From JAJXWB01 sp965246795 (GTDB taxonomy: Bacteria > Pseudomonadota > Alphaproteobacteria > Rhizobiales > Beijerinckiaceae): a stretch of DNA of 64,000 bases. A program made the translations under genes and the position numbers. The notes beneath the pieces were generated by a model. The model made no database searches, was not told the DNA's origin, and saw only the letters and a list, made by a program, of their open reading frames with translations. Positions 8,270-16,743 of the stretch are shown here, piece after piece; within the stretch, counting starts at the first letter, position 1, and each line of letters begins with the position of its first letter. The stretch covers positions 104,088 to 168,087 of the forward strand of contig CBDFFN010000006.1 in assembly GCA_965246795.1 (NCBI GenBank), in the 5' to 3' direction.

Positions 8270-9217
8270 TTAACGGGTCGAGGAGACTTCCGGCACTTTC
8301 GACTTCGCGCCCCACAGAAGCTGGCTGGGGTTTGCTTCAAGCGAGCGTACAGCGCGTGAAATGTCGTCGAGCGTGCGGCGCCCATCGGTTGCCAAAGCCT
8401 CGTACTGGCGCAGGCCCGGCCCGGAGAACTTGTTGAGGTTCGCGAGCAGTTCCTTCGAGCGCGCGTCGAGATTGTCCGCGAGCTTGCGGATCGATTTTGC
8501 GGCGTCGCCGATGTCGACGAACATGCTCTTCGTCTCGCCATTGCCGCCGCTTCCGACGATGCCATTCACGCTATCAAGAACCGGCGCGAGCTTTGCGGAG
8601 GCGATCTGCACGTTGTCGATGATCGACCGCAGTTTTGCCTGATCGACCGCGCCCGCGAGCGCTTCGGCAAAGGCGTTCACGTTGCGAAGTGCCGAGCCGA
8701 CGGTGCCGGCGTTTTCGTCGACGACTTTGTTCAGCTTGGTGATCATCTCGTCCGCGTTGCCGGCGATGCGCTGCGCGGTCTGAATGAGATCCTGAAACTG
8801 CGAATTTTCGGCATGCAGGATCGGCAGCGGCTTGTCGTCCTCAGGCAGCAATTGTGCTGCCTCGGGGCTGCCGCCGGAGAGTGCGACCGACGCGACGCCG
8901 GTCAGGCCAGTGAATTCGAGCCGCACCTTCGTGTCTGTCTTGATCGGCGTCGTCCGATCGACCTCGAGGCGTGCGAGAACCTCACTCGGATTGTTCGGTG
9001 CGAGCTGGATGCGCGACACGGCGCCGACACGCAGGCCGTTGAAGAGCACGGCGGCGCCATTCGAGAGGCCCGACACCGAGCCTTCGAACACGACCTCGTA
9101 GCTCTTGCGCGCGGCCGCTTTCGATGGTCCCGAGAACCACCACACGAAGCCAAAAGCCGCCGCCAGCACCGTGAGGGTGAAGCCGCCGACAAGCGCGTAA
9201 CTGGCCCTGGTTTCCAT
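8270..9217 (-). CDS. MlaD family protein (MCE domain)
   Basis: A 315-residue inner-membrane-anchored periplasmic protein. One N-terminal membrane helix (about 8-28, ALVGGFTLTVLAAAFGFVWW) is followed by the MCE domain (about 40-120: YEVVFEGSVSGLSNGAAVLFNGL-VG) and a long helical C-terminal half (130-280) with a coiled-coil appearance. MCE proteins form ring assemblies that carry lipids between membranes. It lies about 50 bases after the ATPase gene and 98 bases before the auxiliary lipoprotein, in the same operon. It is longer than E. coli MlaD because of the helical tail, as is common in alphaproteobacteria. Confidence 0.92.
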   Translation of the reverse strand: METRASYALVGGFTLTVLAAAFGFVWWFSGPSKAAARKSYEVVFEGSVSGLSNGAAVLFNGLRVGAVSRIQLAPNNPSEVLARLEVDRTTPIKTDTKVRLEFTGLTGVASVALSGGSPEAAQLLPEDDKPLPILHAENSQFQDLIQTAQRIAGNADEMITKLNKVVDENAGTVGSALRNVNAFAEALAGAVDQAKLRSIIDNVQIASAKLAPVLDSVNGIVGSGGNGETKSMFVDIGDAAKSIRKLADNLDARSKELLANLNKFSGPGLRQYEALATDGRRTLDDISRAVRSLEANPSQLLWGAKSKVPEVSSTR

Positions 9218-9268
9218 CCGCTTTCCGTTCCCTCCGGCGGCTCTGCCGCCACTCGTCGTCCACTCCGA

Positions 9269-10078
9269 TCAGGAGCCGGCCAGTGCCGTGATCTGTCGTG
9301 CCCGTTTGCCGTGAAAGTAGGACACGAGCCACGGGTGTTCGGATGCCATCATCGCCGCCATCGGTCCGGCGGCGATCACCTTCTTGTCGGCCAGCGCCGC
9401 GATGCGGTCGCAGATCGCAAAAAGGCTGTCGAGATCGTGCGTGACCATGAAGACGGTGAGGCCCAACGTCTTCTGCAAGGTCGCGATGAGCTCGTCGAAC
9501 TCCGCCGCGCCGATCGGATCGAGCCCCGATGTCGGCTCATCCAGAAAGACGAGATCAGGGTCGAGCGCGAGTGCTCGGGCGAGCGCCGCACGCTTGATCA
9601 TTCCGCCAGATAATTCGGACGGAAATTTGTCCGCGGCGTCACGCGGCAGGCCCACAAGCTCGAGCTTGAGAAGCGCAAGCTCGTCCATAAGCCGTTGCGA
9701 AAGCTTCAGGTGCTCGCGCATCGGCACCTGAACGTTCTGCTTCACGGTGAGGCCCGAGAAGAGCGCCCCCATCTGGAACATGACGCCGTAGCGGCGTTCT
9801 AGCGCTCGGCGGCCTTCGAGCCCGATGGCGTCGATATTCTTGCCAAAGACTTCGATCGTGCCGGCGCGTTTTGGCACGAGGCCGAGGATCACGCGGGTCA
9901 GCACCGACTTGCCCTTGCCCGAGCCGCCGACGAAGCCCAGCACTTCGCCGCGAACCACATCGAGATCGAGGCCATCCATGATGACCTTCTCGCCGAAGCC
10001 GACATTCAGACCGCGGACGCGAATGGCGACGTCGCGCGGGGCGGCCGCCGGGGCGGGCGAGGAAAAGGCGAGAGACAT
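9269..10078 (-). CDS. ABC transporter ATP-binding protein, MlaF type
   Basis: A 269-residue ABC ATPase. Walker A is GGSGKGKS (near residues 54-61), the signature is LSGGM, and Walker B is LVFLDEPTSGLDP; the switch His is in MVTHDLDSL. The sequence is of the MlaF type that energises the MlaE permease and MCE protein. Its ATG overlaps the permease stop (TGATG), which fixes the start at 10078. Further upstream in-frame codons would lie inside the permease gene and are not used. Confidence 0.93.
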   Translation of the reverse strand: MSLAFSSPAPAAAPRDVAIRVRGLNVGFGEKVIMDGLDLDVVRGEVLGFVGGSGKGKSVLTRVILGLVPKRAGTIEVFGKNIDAIGLEGRRALERRYGVMFQMGALFSGLTVKQNVQVPMREHLKLSQRLMDELALLKLELVGLPRDAADKFPSELSGGMIKRAALARALALDPDLVFLDEPTSGLDPIGAAEFDELIATLQKTLGLTVFMVTHDLDSLFAICDRIAALADKKVIAAGPMAAMMASEHPWLVSYFHGKRARQITALAGS

Positions 10079-11211
10079 CAGTATTTGATCGCAGCAAAGA
10101 ACATGGCGAAGAGGCCGTCGACGACGATCACCATGAAGATGCCTTTGACGACCGACGACGTGACCTGTCGACCGAGCGATTCCGCCGAGCCCTGCACCTT
10201 CAAGCCTTCGAGCGTGCCGATGAGGGCGATGACCAGCGCCATGAAGGGCGCCTTGATGAGCCCGACGGCAAAGGTGTTGAAGCTGATCGCGAGCTGCAGG
10301 CGACCAAGGAACGCTTCCGGGCTCAGCCCCGCATAAATCCACGAAACGACGAGGCCGCCAAAAATCGCCGACATGTCGGCGATGAAGGTCAGCAAGGGCA
10401 GGGCGATGACCAGCGCCAGCACGCGCGGCGTGACGAGCACGTCGATCGGCGACAGGCCCATGACCTTCAGCGCATCGATCTCCTCGCGCATCTTCATGGA
10501 GCCGATCTCGGCCGTGATGGCGGAGCCGGAGCGACCCGCAACCATGATCGAGGTGAGCAGCACCCCCAATTCGCGCAGGATCAGGATGCCGATGAGATCG
10601 ACGGCAAAGGTCTCGGCGCCAAAAGTTCGGAGCTGAAAGATGCCCTGCTGCGCGACGATGCAGCCGACGAGGAAGTTGATGAGGGCGATGATCGGGACCG
10701 ACCGCAGCCCGAATGCTTCGAGATGATAGACGAGCGACGTGCCCCGGAATTTGCGCGGCGACGCGATGGCCCGGCCGACGGAGACGATCGTCTCGCCGAG
10801 AAAGCCCGTGCCCTCGTAGAAATCGCGGCCGAAGCCGACGACAGTTCCGCCAAGATTGGCAAGACCGTCGACGATGAAATTGCCCTTGCGCTTGGGCGGC
10901 GCCTCGAAGCTGCGGAACTTAGCTTCCTCGAAGAGGATCGCATATTCCGGACGAACGCGTTCGAAGCGGCTCGTGACGCCGGCGGCTTCAAGCGACACGC
11001 GGGTGCGGTCGATGAGCCAGGCGCCGGCCGTGTCCATGCGCTCGACGCCTGCGAGATCGAGCACCGCGAGCTTGGCGCCCTTGGCGGCGACGGTCAGCTT
11101 GGCAGCGGCGTCCTCGATGGCGCGCGAAGCTTCGAGCGTCCACACGCCGCCGAGCGTCAGCCGCACGGCGTTACCGCCTGACTCGACAGAGAAAACGGGT
11201 TGTTGGGACAT
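10078..11211 (-). CDS. MlaE family permease with N-terminal STAS domain
   Basis: A 377-residue fusion. Residues about 1-105 form a STAS domain (LTLGGVWTLEAS; LAVLDLAGVERMDTAGAWLI), equivalent to the separate MlaB of E. coli. Residues 120-377 are the MlaE permease with five or more hydrophobic helices, the LREL-V-LTSIMVAGRSGSA cytosolic loop and the EIDAL motif. It moves phospholipid across or along the inner membrane with MlaF and MlaD. ATG 11211 is preferred; GTG 11220 is the only close alternative. It is the first gene of the four-gene transport operon, divergent from the epimerase gene. Confidence 0.93.
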   Translation of the reverse strand: MSQQPVFSVESGGNAVRLTLGGVWTLEASRAIEDAAAKLTVAAKGAKLAVLDLAGVERMDTAGAWLIDRTRVSLEAAGVTSRFERVRPEYAILFEEAKFRSFEAPPKRKGNFIVDGLANLGGTVVGFGRDFYEGTGFLGETIVSVGRAIASPRKFRGTSLVYHLEAFGLRSVPIIALINFLVGCIVAQQGIFQLRTFGAETFAVDLIGILILRELGVLLTSIMVAGRSGSAITAEIGSMKMREEIDALKVMGLSPIDVLVTPRVLALVIALPLLTFIADMSAIFGGLVVSWIYAGLSPEAFLGRLQLAISFNTFAVGLIKAPFMALVIALIGTLEGLKVQGSAESLGRQVTSSVVKGIFMVIVVDGLFAMFFAAIKY

Positions 11212-11332
11212 CGACCTCACGCGCGGCCCGGCCGCGCTCCGGACCCGTTTATGGTTATCGCACGATTAAGGCTTTTTGGGCGTGTCGGCAGCGGTCATGG
11301 TTAACCCGTGACACGCGCGCTACACCCTGCGC

Positions 11333-12316
11333 ATGACCCGAACACTTACCCTAGCTGTCGAACGATTCCCGATCGCCGGGACCTTCGTGATCGCGCGCGG
11401 CGCGAAGACCGAAGCGGTTGTCGTGACTGCGACCATCTCGGACGGTGCGCATGTGGGCCGCGGAGAGTGCGTGCCTTACGCGCGCTACGGGGAAAGCGTC
11501 GAAAGCGTCGTGGCGGCGATCCAGTCGGGCGCTGGTGCGATCGAGACGGGGACGGACCGGGCAGAGCTCCAGACACTGCTTCCGGCTGGCGCGGCGCGCA
11601 ATGCGCTCGACTGCGCGCTGTGGGACCTCGAAGCAAAGCAAGCCGGCATGCCGGTCTATCGGCTCGCCGGGCTCGACCGCCTGACGCCGGCGACGACCTG
11701 CTTCACGTTGTCGGTCGGTACGCCGGAGTCGATGCGGACCGCCGCCCGCGCTGCTGCGGATCGACCCATCCTGAAGATCAAGCTCGCGGGCGATGGTGAC
11801 TCTGAGCGATTGGCCGCCGTTCGCGAAGGCGCGCCCGAAAGTGATCTCATCGTCGATGCGAACGAAGCTTGGCAAGCGACGGAAATCGAAGGTAATTTCG
11901 ATCTTTGTGCGAAGTATCGCGTGAGCCTCATCGAGCAGCCGTTGCCGGCCGGACATGACGTCCTTCTTGCGTCAGTCACCCGCCCGGTGCCGGTCTGTGC
12001 CGACGAAAGCGTGCACACCGCGCACGACCTTGCGGCGCTCGCCGACCGCTACGATGCCGTCAACATCAAGCTCGACAAGGCCGGCGGCCTGACCGAGGCG
12101 CTGGCTATGGCGGACGTCGCGCAGAAGCACGGCCTTGCCATCATGATCGGCTGCATGGTCGGCACATCGCTCGCGATGGCGCCGGCCCTGCTGCTTGCAG
12201 GCCGTGCGCGGTTCGTCGACCTTGATGGCCCGCTCCTGCTGGCCCGCGACCGCGAGCCGGGCCTGCGATACGAGGGTTCGGTCGTCTATCCGCCTGAACC
12301 AGCACTCTGGGGCTGA
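11333..12316 (+). CDS. dgcA: Dipeptide epimerase / N-acetyl-D-glutamate racemase-like (DgcA type), enolase superfamily
   Basis: A 327-residue enolase-superfamily enzyme. The KxK motif (KIK, residues 148-150), metal ligands in DANEAW, IEQPLP and CADESV, and a final-strand lysine in INIKLDKAGG are all present, matching the dipeptide epimerase (muconate-lactonizing) subgroup. In alphaproteobacteria close relatives are called DgcA and act on N-acetyl or dipeptide D/L-glutamate. The partner DgcN that often accompanies it is not in the window, so the symbol is tentative. A perfect hairpin follows the stop. It is transcribed divergently from the Mla operon. Confidence 0.85.
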   Translation: MTRTLTLAVERFPIAGTFVIARGAKTEAVVVTATISDGAHVGRGECVPYARYGESVESVVAAIQSGAGAIETGTDRAELQTLLPAGAARNALDCALWDLEAKQAGMPVYRLAGLDRLTPATTCFTLSVGTPESMRTAARAAADRPILKIKLAGDGDSERLAAVREGAPESDLIVDANEAWQATEIEGNFDLCAKYRVSLIEQPLPAGHDVLLASVTRPVPVCADESVHTAHDLAALADRYDAVNIKLDKAGGLTEALAMADVAQKHGLAIMIGCMVGTSLAMAPALLLAGRARFVDLDGPLLLARDREPGLRYEGSVVYPPEPALWG

Positions 12317-12326
12317 GCGCCCGTCG

Positions 12327-12350
12327 CGCAAAAGTTGTCAGACTTTTGCG
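12327..12350. terminator. Perfect 9-bp stem between convergent genes
   Basis: CGCAAAAGT and ACTTTTGCG form a perfect stem with a six-base loop, 11 bases after the epimerase stop and before the convergent MFS gene. The T-rich arm makes it a plausible bidirectional terminator. Confidence 0.6.
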
Positions 12351-12399
12351 GAGAGGACATGCGCAACTGAGTTTGCGCGTTTCCTTCTCGATCTCGTGC

Positions 12400-13606
12400 T
12401 TACACGCGATCGGGAAGCGCGCCGGCATTCGCGAGCCACGCGAAGACTGCCGCCACCAGCCCAACGACGGCCAGTGCCGCCACGAAGAGATAGGCCTGGG
12501 CGCCGTGGTCCGACCAGAGCGGGCCGCTGATGATCGTCACGGCGGCGATGGTCAGAGCGTTTGCGGCGGAGACCCAGCCTTGCACCTGCGCGCGCCGCGC
12601 CTCGCCCGCGAGATGCGAGATGGCGACAACCGCACCGAGATAGGTGGCAGCAAAACTGCCGGCATGGGAGAAGCTGCGCGAAGAGGAGCCAGCCCGGCCC
12701 AGGGTCTGCCGCCATCACGGACCAGCGCACGACGGCGGTCAGGCTGCCCGCAACAAGGAAGGGATAGGAGAGGCTACGTCCGCGTGCGAGCCGGTTGGCG
12801 AAAACGAACAGCCCCACCTCGGTCGCGACGCCGCTGGCCCAGAAAAGCCCGATCGCGCTGTCGCCATAGCCGTTGGCGCGCCAGCCTATCGAGCCAAAGG
12901 CGTAGATCATGCCGTGGCTGGCCTGAATGGCGGAGCTCGCGACGATCACCGCCAGGATCAGGCCGCGGTTGGCGAGGGGCGCGCGGGGTACTGACAAGCC
13001 GCCGTCGCCGGCGGCAGCAGTCTCGCGCGGCAGGAGTACGCGGATCGCAATCACGGCGACGAGCGACGCGCCCGCAATCATCCAGATGATAGCCGCCGTG
13101 GGGGTCACCGCCGCGACCGCGCCGCCCGCGAGCATCAATAGAAGCACAGAGATCGAGCCGACGCCCCGCACGCGACCGTAGTCGAGCGGTGTTTCCCGCG
13201 CGACGGCGCGACGGCGGGCCTCGCGCAGGACGATCGAGTCGAGCAGCGGCACCATCGGTCCCTGACCGGCGGTGGCGATCAGTGACAGGACGAAAATCCA
13301 GGAAATGCCAAACGCAAGACCGCTGAGCCCTTGTGCGATTGCCGTCAGGATCGCGCAGGCGAAGAGCACGATGACTGCATCGCCCTTGCGGTCGGCGAGC
13401 GGCGGGATCGTGAGGTTGGCGACGAAGCGCACAAGAGGCGCGATGCCAAGCAGAAGCGCGATCTCATTGGCAGAGAAGCCGCTGCCCGCGAGCCAGAGCG
13501 GAAAGAACGGCATCTGCACGCCGATCGGCGCAAAGACGAAAAAGGCGCAGGCTCCGAGCTGTCGCGCGTCGAGGGGCCGCGCGGCGGCCGGTGCCACCCC
13601 TAGCAA
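12400..13606 (-). pseudogene. MFS transporter (MFS_1-like/HcaT type), single-base frameshift
   Basis: The first two thirds read as a 12-helix MFS transporter (GVQMPFFPLWLAGSGFSANEIALLL; PPLADRKGDA; LDYGRVRGVGSI), up to WLLFAQLL near base 12670. The frame then becomes Arg/Cys-rich and non-family. Removing one G from the GGG at 12666-12668 (one C on the coding strand) restores HAGSFAATYLGAVVAIS followed by helices ending in ANAGALPDRV, with a stop at 12400-12402. The repaired product would be 401 residues. The start is TTG 13606 or GTG 13597, only a few bases after moaA on the same strand. It is either a real recent inactivation or a sequencing error. Confidence 0.82.
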
Positions 13607-13611
13607 ATCGC

Positions 13612-14643
13612 TTAGCCGCCCGTGACGCTCATGTGGCGACCGACCGCCGGCTGGCGGGTTGCCCGGTCGATGACGAAGTCATGGCCCTTAGGCTTCCGCG
13701 CGATGGCCTCCGTGATCGCATGATCGAGCGCTTCGTTGCTCTCGGAGGCGCGAAGCGGCGTGCGCAGATCGGCGGCATCTTCCTGGCCGAGGCACATGTA
13801 AAGCGTGCCGGTGCAGGTGACGCGGACGCGATTGCAGCTCTCGCAGAAATTGTGGGTGAGTGGCGTGATGAAGCCGACCCGGCCGCCGGTCTCGGCGACG
13901 GTGTAGTAGCGAGCCGGGCCGCCGGAGCAGTGCAGGGTGGGATCAAGCGTCCAGCGCGTGCGCAGCGCGTCGCGCACTTCGGTCAGGGGCCAGTACTGGT
14001 CGACGCGATTCTCGCCGATCTCGCCGAGCGGCATGACCTCGATGAAAGTGATCTCCATGCCGCGCCCATGCGCGAAGGCAACGAGATCGAAGACTTCGGC
14101 GTCGTTGACGCCTTTTAGCGCGACGACATTGAGCTTTACCGCGAGGTTGTTCGCCTGCGCGGCGTCGATGCCCTTGAGCACGGTCGCGAGATCGCCTCGG
14201 CGCGTGATGGCGCGGAATTTCTCGGGGTTCAGAGTGTCGATCGAGACGTTCACGCGGCGCACGCCACAGGCCGCCAATTCCGCCGCGTGTTGCGCAAGCC
14301 GCGAGCCATTGGTGGTCAGCGTCAGTTCGCGCAGTTGTCCGCTGTCGAGATGGCGCGAGAGGCTGCGGAACAATTGCATGATGTCGCGCCGCACCAGCGG
14401 CTCGCCGCCGGTGATCCGTAGTTTGCGCGTGCCCCGCGCGACAAAGGCGGAGCACAGCCTGTCGAGCTCCTCAAGCGTCAGCAGGTCGCGTCGCGGCAGG
14501 AACGCCATATCTTCCGACATGCAATAGACGCAACGGAAGTCGCAGCGATCCGTAACCGACACGCGTAGATAATCTATCGCGCGACCGAAGGGGTCGACGA
14601 GCGTGGGCGTGGCCGGAGCGAGAGGAAAGACGTTAGCGTTCAT
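13612..14643 (-). CDS. moaA: GTP 3',8-cyclase MoaA
   Basis: A 343-residue radical SAM enzyme. The N-terminal cluster motif CDFRCVYC, the TGGEPL SAM-binding motif, and a second, C-terminal cluster (FCESCNRVRVTCTGTLYMCLG) are all present, as in MoaA, which converts GTP to cyclic dehydro-GTP in molybdenum cofactor synthesis. Start ATG 14643 (MNANVFPLA) gives the family length; a longer in-frame extension upstream is of unlike composition. It heads a two-gene transcript with the MFS gene and is divergent from the DUF971 gene, 51 bases away. No moco riboswitch is apparent in that short gap. Confidence 0.96.
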   Translation of the reverse strand: MNANVFPLAPATPTLVDPFGRAIDYLRVSVTDRCDFRCVYCMSEDMAFLPRRDLLTLEELDRLCSAFVARGTRKLRITGGEPLVRRDIMQLFRSLSRHLDSGQLRELTLTTNGSRLAQHAAELAACGVRRVNVSIDTLNPEKFRAITRRGDLATVLKGIDAAQANNLAVKLNVVALKGVNDAEVFDLVAFAHGRGMEITFIEVMPLGEIGENRVDQYWPLTEVRDALRTRWTLDPTLHCSGGPARYYTVAETGGRVGFITPLTHNFCESCNRVRVTCTGTLYMCLGQEDAADLRTPLRASESNEALDHAITEAIARKPKGHDFVIDRATRQPAVGRHMSVTGG

Positions 14644-14694
14644 GGATGTGCCAGAAACATATAGGCACATCGGGCCGGAGCCGGAAGTGATTCC

Positions 14695-15066
14695 ATGACG
14701 ATGAGTGGTGGCGACATCTGGCCGACGGAGTTGCGTGTGCGCGATAGCGGCCGCACGCTGCACATTGCCTTCGACGATGGCCAAAGCTTCGATCTGCCGG
14801 CCGAGTATCTGCGGGTGATGAGCCCGAGCGCCGAAGTGCAGGGCCATGCGCCGGGTGAGCGCAAGACCGTGCCGGGCAAGCGGGACGTCGCCATCAGGGA
14901 CGCCGTGCCGACTGGCAATTATGCCGTCCGCCTCGTTTTCAGTGATGGCCACTCGACAGGGATTTTCACCTGGAGCCATCTCGCGACACTCGGCGTCGAA
15001 CACCAGACGCGCTGGAACGGCTATCTCTCCGAGCTCGCGACAAAAGGGCTGCACCGGGACGCTTAA
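14695..15066 (+). CDS. DUF971 domain protein (gamma-butyrobetaine hydroxylase-like N-terminal domain)
   Basis: A 123-residue protein. WPTELRVRDSGRTLHIAFDDG-SFDLPAEYLRV is the classic start of DUF971, and GNYAVRLVFSDGHSTGIFTWSHL is its C-terminal half, ending with a Trp-rich WNGYLSEL. The fold is shared with the N-terminal domain of gamma-butyrobetaine hydroxylases, and bacterial stand-alone members are often found near Fe-S or Mrp proteins. No enzymatic residues are present. It is divergent from moaA. Confidence 0.9.
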   Translation: MTMSGGDIWPTELRVRDSGRTLHIAFDDGQSFDLPAEYLRVMSPSAEVQGHAPGERKTVPGKRDVAIRDAVPTGNYAVRLVFSDGHSTGIFTWSHLATLGVEHQTRWNGYLSELATKGLHRDA

Positions 15067-15177
15067 CGTCGGCGGAATAGTCGGCCGGGTCGTTCGTCAC
15101 TGCTTTCTGGTTGTCCGAAAGGCGCAGAGGCGCGTCGGAATCGCCATGCTACCGTCGGCGTCTTTGAGGGAGGAATT

Positions 15178-15843
15178 ATGAAATTTACATCAGCAATTCT
15201 CGGTGCGGGAATTCTTGCGCTCGGCGCTTCCGCCGCCGTCGCGCAGCAGACTCCACCGCAATTCCCGGACATGACCTTCTTCATCAGCAGTAAGAGTGGG
15301 CCGGACGGCGCCAATTTTGGTGGCCTTGACGGGGCCGACAAGCATTGTCAGACGCTCGCCGCGACGGCGGGAGCAGGCGCGAAAACCTGGCATGCCTATC
15401 TGTCGACGCAAGCGGCCGCCGGTGCGACGGCTGTCAACGCACGTGACCGCATCGGCAAGGGACCGTGGCAGAACGCCAAGGGCGTCGTCATCGCCGCGAA
15501 CGTCGACGAATTGCACGGCACGAACAAGATCAGCGCAGAAACGGGCGTTTCGGAAAACGGCCGTCTGATCCCCGGCCGCGTCTTCACGGTGAACCAGCAC
15601 GATATCCTCACGGGCTCGCAGCCCGATGGTCGGGCGTTTGCAGCGGGTGACGACAAGACGTGCGGCAACTGGACGAAGAACGGTGAAGGCATCGCGATCG
15701 TCGGTCACAATGATCGCATGGGCTTGCGCGACGACGAGCCGTCGAAATCCTGGAACTCTTCGCATCCGAGCCGCGGCTGCAGCGGGCCGCAACTCGTCAC
15801 AACCGGCGGCGCGGGCCTGCTTTACTGTTTCGCGGCGAACTGA
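15178..15843 (+). CDS. Secreted lectin-like protein
   Basis: A 221-residue exported protein. The signal peptide spans residues 1-22 (ending AAVAQ), and GGGAGGAATT precedes the ATG by a normal spacing. The mature part has FFISSKSGPDGANFGGLDGADKHCQ, KTWHAYLSTQ, KGPWQNAKGV and a C-terminal SWNSSHPSRGCSG and LYCFAAN, with cysteines at C58, C164, C199 and C217 that could pair. The pattern resembles endostatin/C-type-lectin-like secreted proteins of Bradyrhizobium relatives, annotated as lectins. Ligand unknown. An intrinsic terminator follows. Confidence 0.75.
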   Translation: MKFTSAILGAGILALGASAAVAQQTPPQFPDMTFFISSKSGPDGANFGGLDGADKHCQTLAATAGAGAKTWHAYLSTQAAAGATAVNARDRIGKGPWQNAKGVVIAANVDELHGTNKISAETGVSENGRLIPGRVFTVNQHDILTGSQPDGRAFAAGDDKTCGNWTKNGEGIAIVGHNDRMGLRDDEPSKSWNSSHPSRGCSGPQLVTTGGAGLLYCFAAN

Positions 15844-15862
15844 CCGCGACACCTCAGAAACG

Positions 15863-15893
15863 AAAAAGGCCGGTCGCGAGACTGGCCTTTTTT
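15863..15893. terminator. Intrinsic terminator, bidirectional
   Basis: AAAAAGGCCGGTC and GACTGGCCTTTTTT form an 11-13 bp stem (one G-T pair) with a GCGA loop and a T-run. It lies between the lectin-like gene and the convergent L,D-transpeptidase gene and could serve both. Confidence 0.87.
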
Positions 15894-15908
15894 GTACGCT
15901 TGGTCGGA

Positions 15909-16583
15909 TCAGCGGAGGACGACGACTTTCGTGCCGACCCGGACGCGCTCGTAAAGATCGATCACGTCGTCGTTGACCATGCGAATGCAGCCGGACGAAA
16001 CGGCCTGACCGATTGTCTCCGGCTCGTTCGAGCCGTGGATGCGGTAGAGCGTGCCTCCGAGATACATGGCACGCGCGCCGAGCGGATTGTCGACGCCGCC
16101 CTTCATATGACGGGGCAGATCGGGACGACGCTTCAGCATCTGCGCAGGCGGCGTCCAGTCCGGCCACTCACGCTTCATGCCGACAGTCTTCGTGCCCGCC
16201 CATTCGAATCCGGGACGTCCGACGCCGACGCCGTACTTGACGGCCTGCCCACCGGGCAGAACGAAATAGAGGCGACGCTCGACAGTCGAGATCACGATCG
16301 TTCCGGGCGCGAACTTCGTATCGAAATAAACGGTTTCGCGCGGGATCGCGACGGCGAGCGGACGGCCGTCTTCCCCGACAGCGCCGGGTGCCTGAACGAG
16401 CGGCTGATGCGTCAGCGGATCGTATTCGACGCGGCCTGCAGCGACTGCGAGAAAGCTCGACAGCGACGGTGCAGCGGTTGCGGCCGGCGGCGGCGGAGCG
16501 GGCTCCTGCTTCGGCGCGGCGAAAGCCACACCCGTCATGGCGGATGCGATAACGCCGGCGAAGACGGCGAGTTTGAGGTTCAT
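15909..16583 (-). CDS. L,D-transpeptidase (YkuD/ErfK family)
   Basis: A 224-residue periplasmic enzyme that makes 3-3 cross-links or anchors proteins in peptidoglycan. The signal peptide spans about 1-22, then a proline-rich linker (PEPAPPPP-type) and the YkuD catalytic domain, with the HGSNEPETIG and SSGCIRM motifs; the nucleophile is Cys199. AGAGGGA upstream supports ATG 16583. It is monocistronic, about 160 bp after the SDR gene on the same strand. Confidence 0.93.
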   Translation of the reverse strand: MNLKLAVFAGVIASAMTGVAFAAPKQEPAPPPPAATAAPSLSSFLAVAAGRVEYDPLTHQPLVQAPGAVGEDGRPLAVAIPRETVYFDTKFAPGTIVISTVERRLYFVLPGGQAVKYGVGVGRPGFEWAGTKTVGMKREWPDWTPPAQMLKRRPDLPRHMKGGVDNPLGARAMYLGGTLYRIHGSNEPETIGQAVSSGCIRMVNDDVIDLYERVRVGTKVVVLR

Positions 16584-16659
16584 TCTATCCCTCTTGGATC
16601 AGCACGTTGCCCACGACTCGTGGCGCAACGTAGTTAACCGACCATTGAGGATCGCCGGT

Positions 16660-16687
16660 GCGCATGCAACGAAAGACGTGCATGCGC
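16660..16687. repeat. Inverted repeat upstream of L,D-transpeptidase gene
   Basis: GCGCATGCA and TGCATGCGC are perfect 9-bp arms separated by ten bases, about 75-100 bases upstream of the L,D-transpeptidase start. It could be an operator or a hairpin in the transcript; nothing identifies the regulator. Confidence 0.4.
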
Positions 16688-16722
16688 GCAACGATGATCA
16701 CCAGCCCGTTGCAAGAGGGACA

Positions 16723-16740
16723 CAGCCGCCGCGGCGGCTG
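16723..16740. terminator. Perfect 18-bp palindrome after SDR stop codon
   Basis: CAGCCGCCGCGGCGGCTG is a perfect palindrome three bases beyond the stop of the minus-strand SDR gene. It could fold into a strong hairpin and end that transcript, but there is no T-tract. Confidence 0.45.
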
Positions 16741-16743
16741 CCT

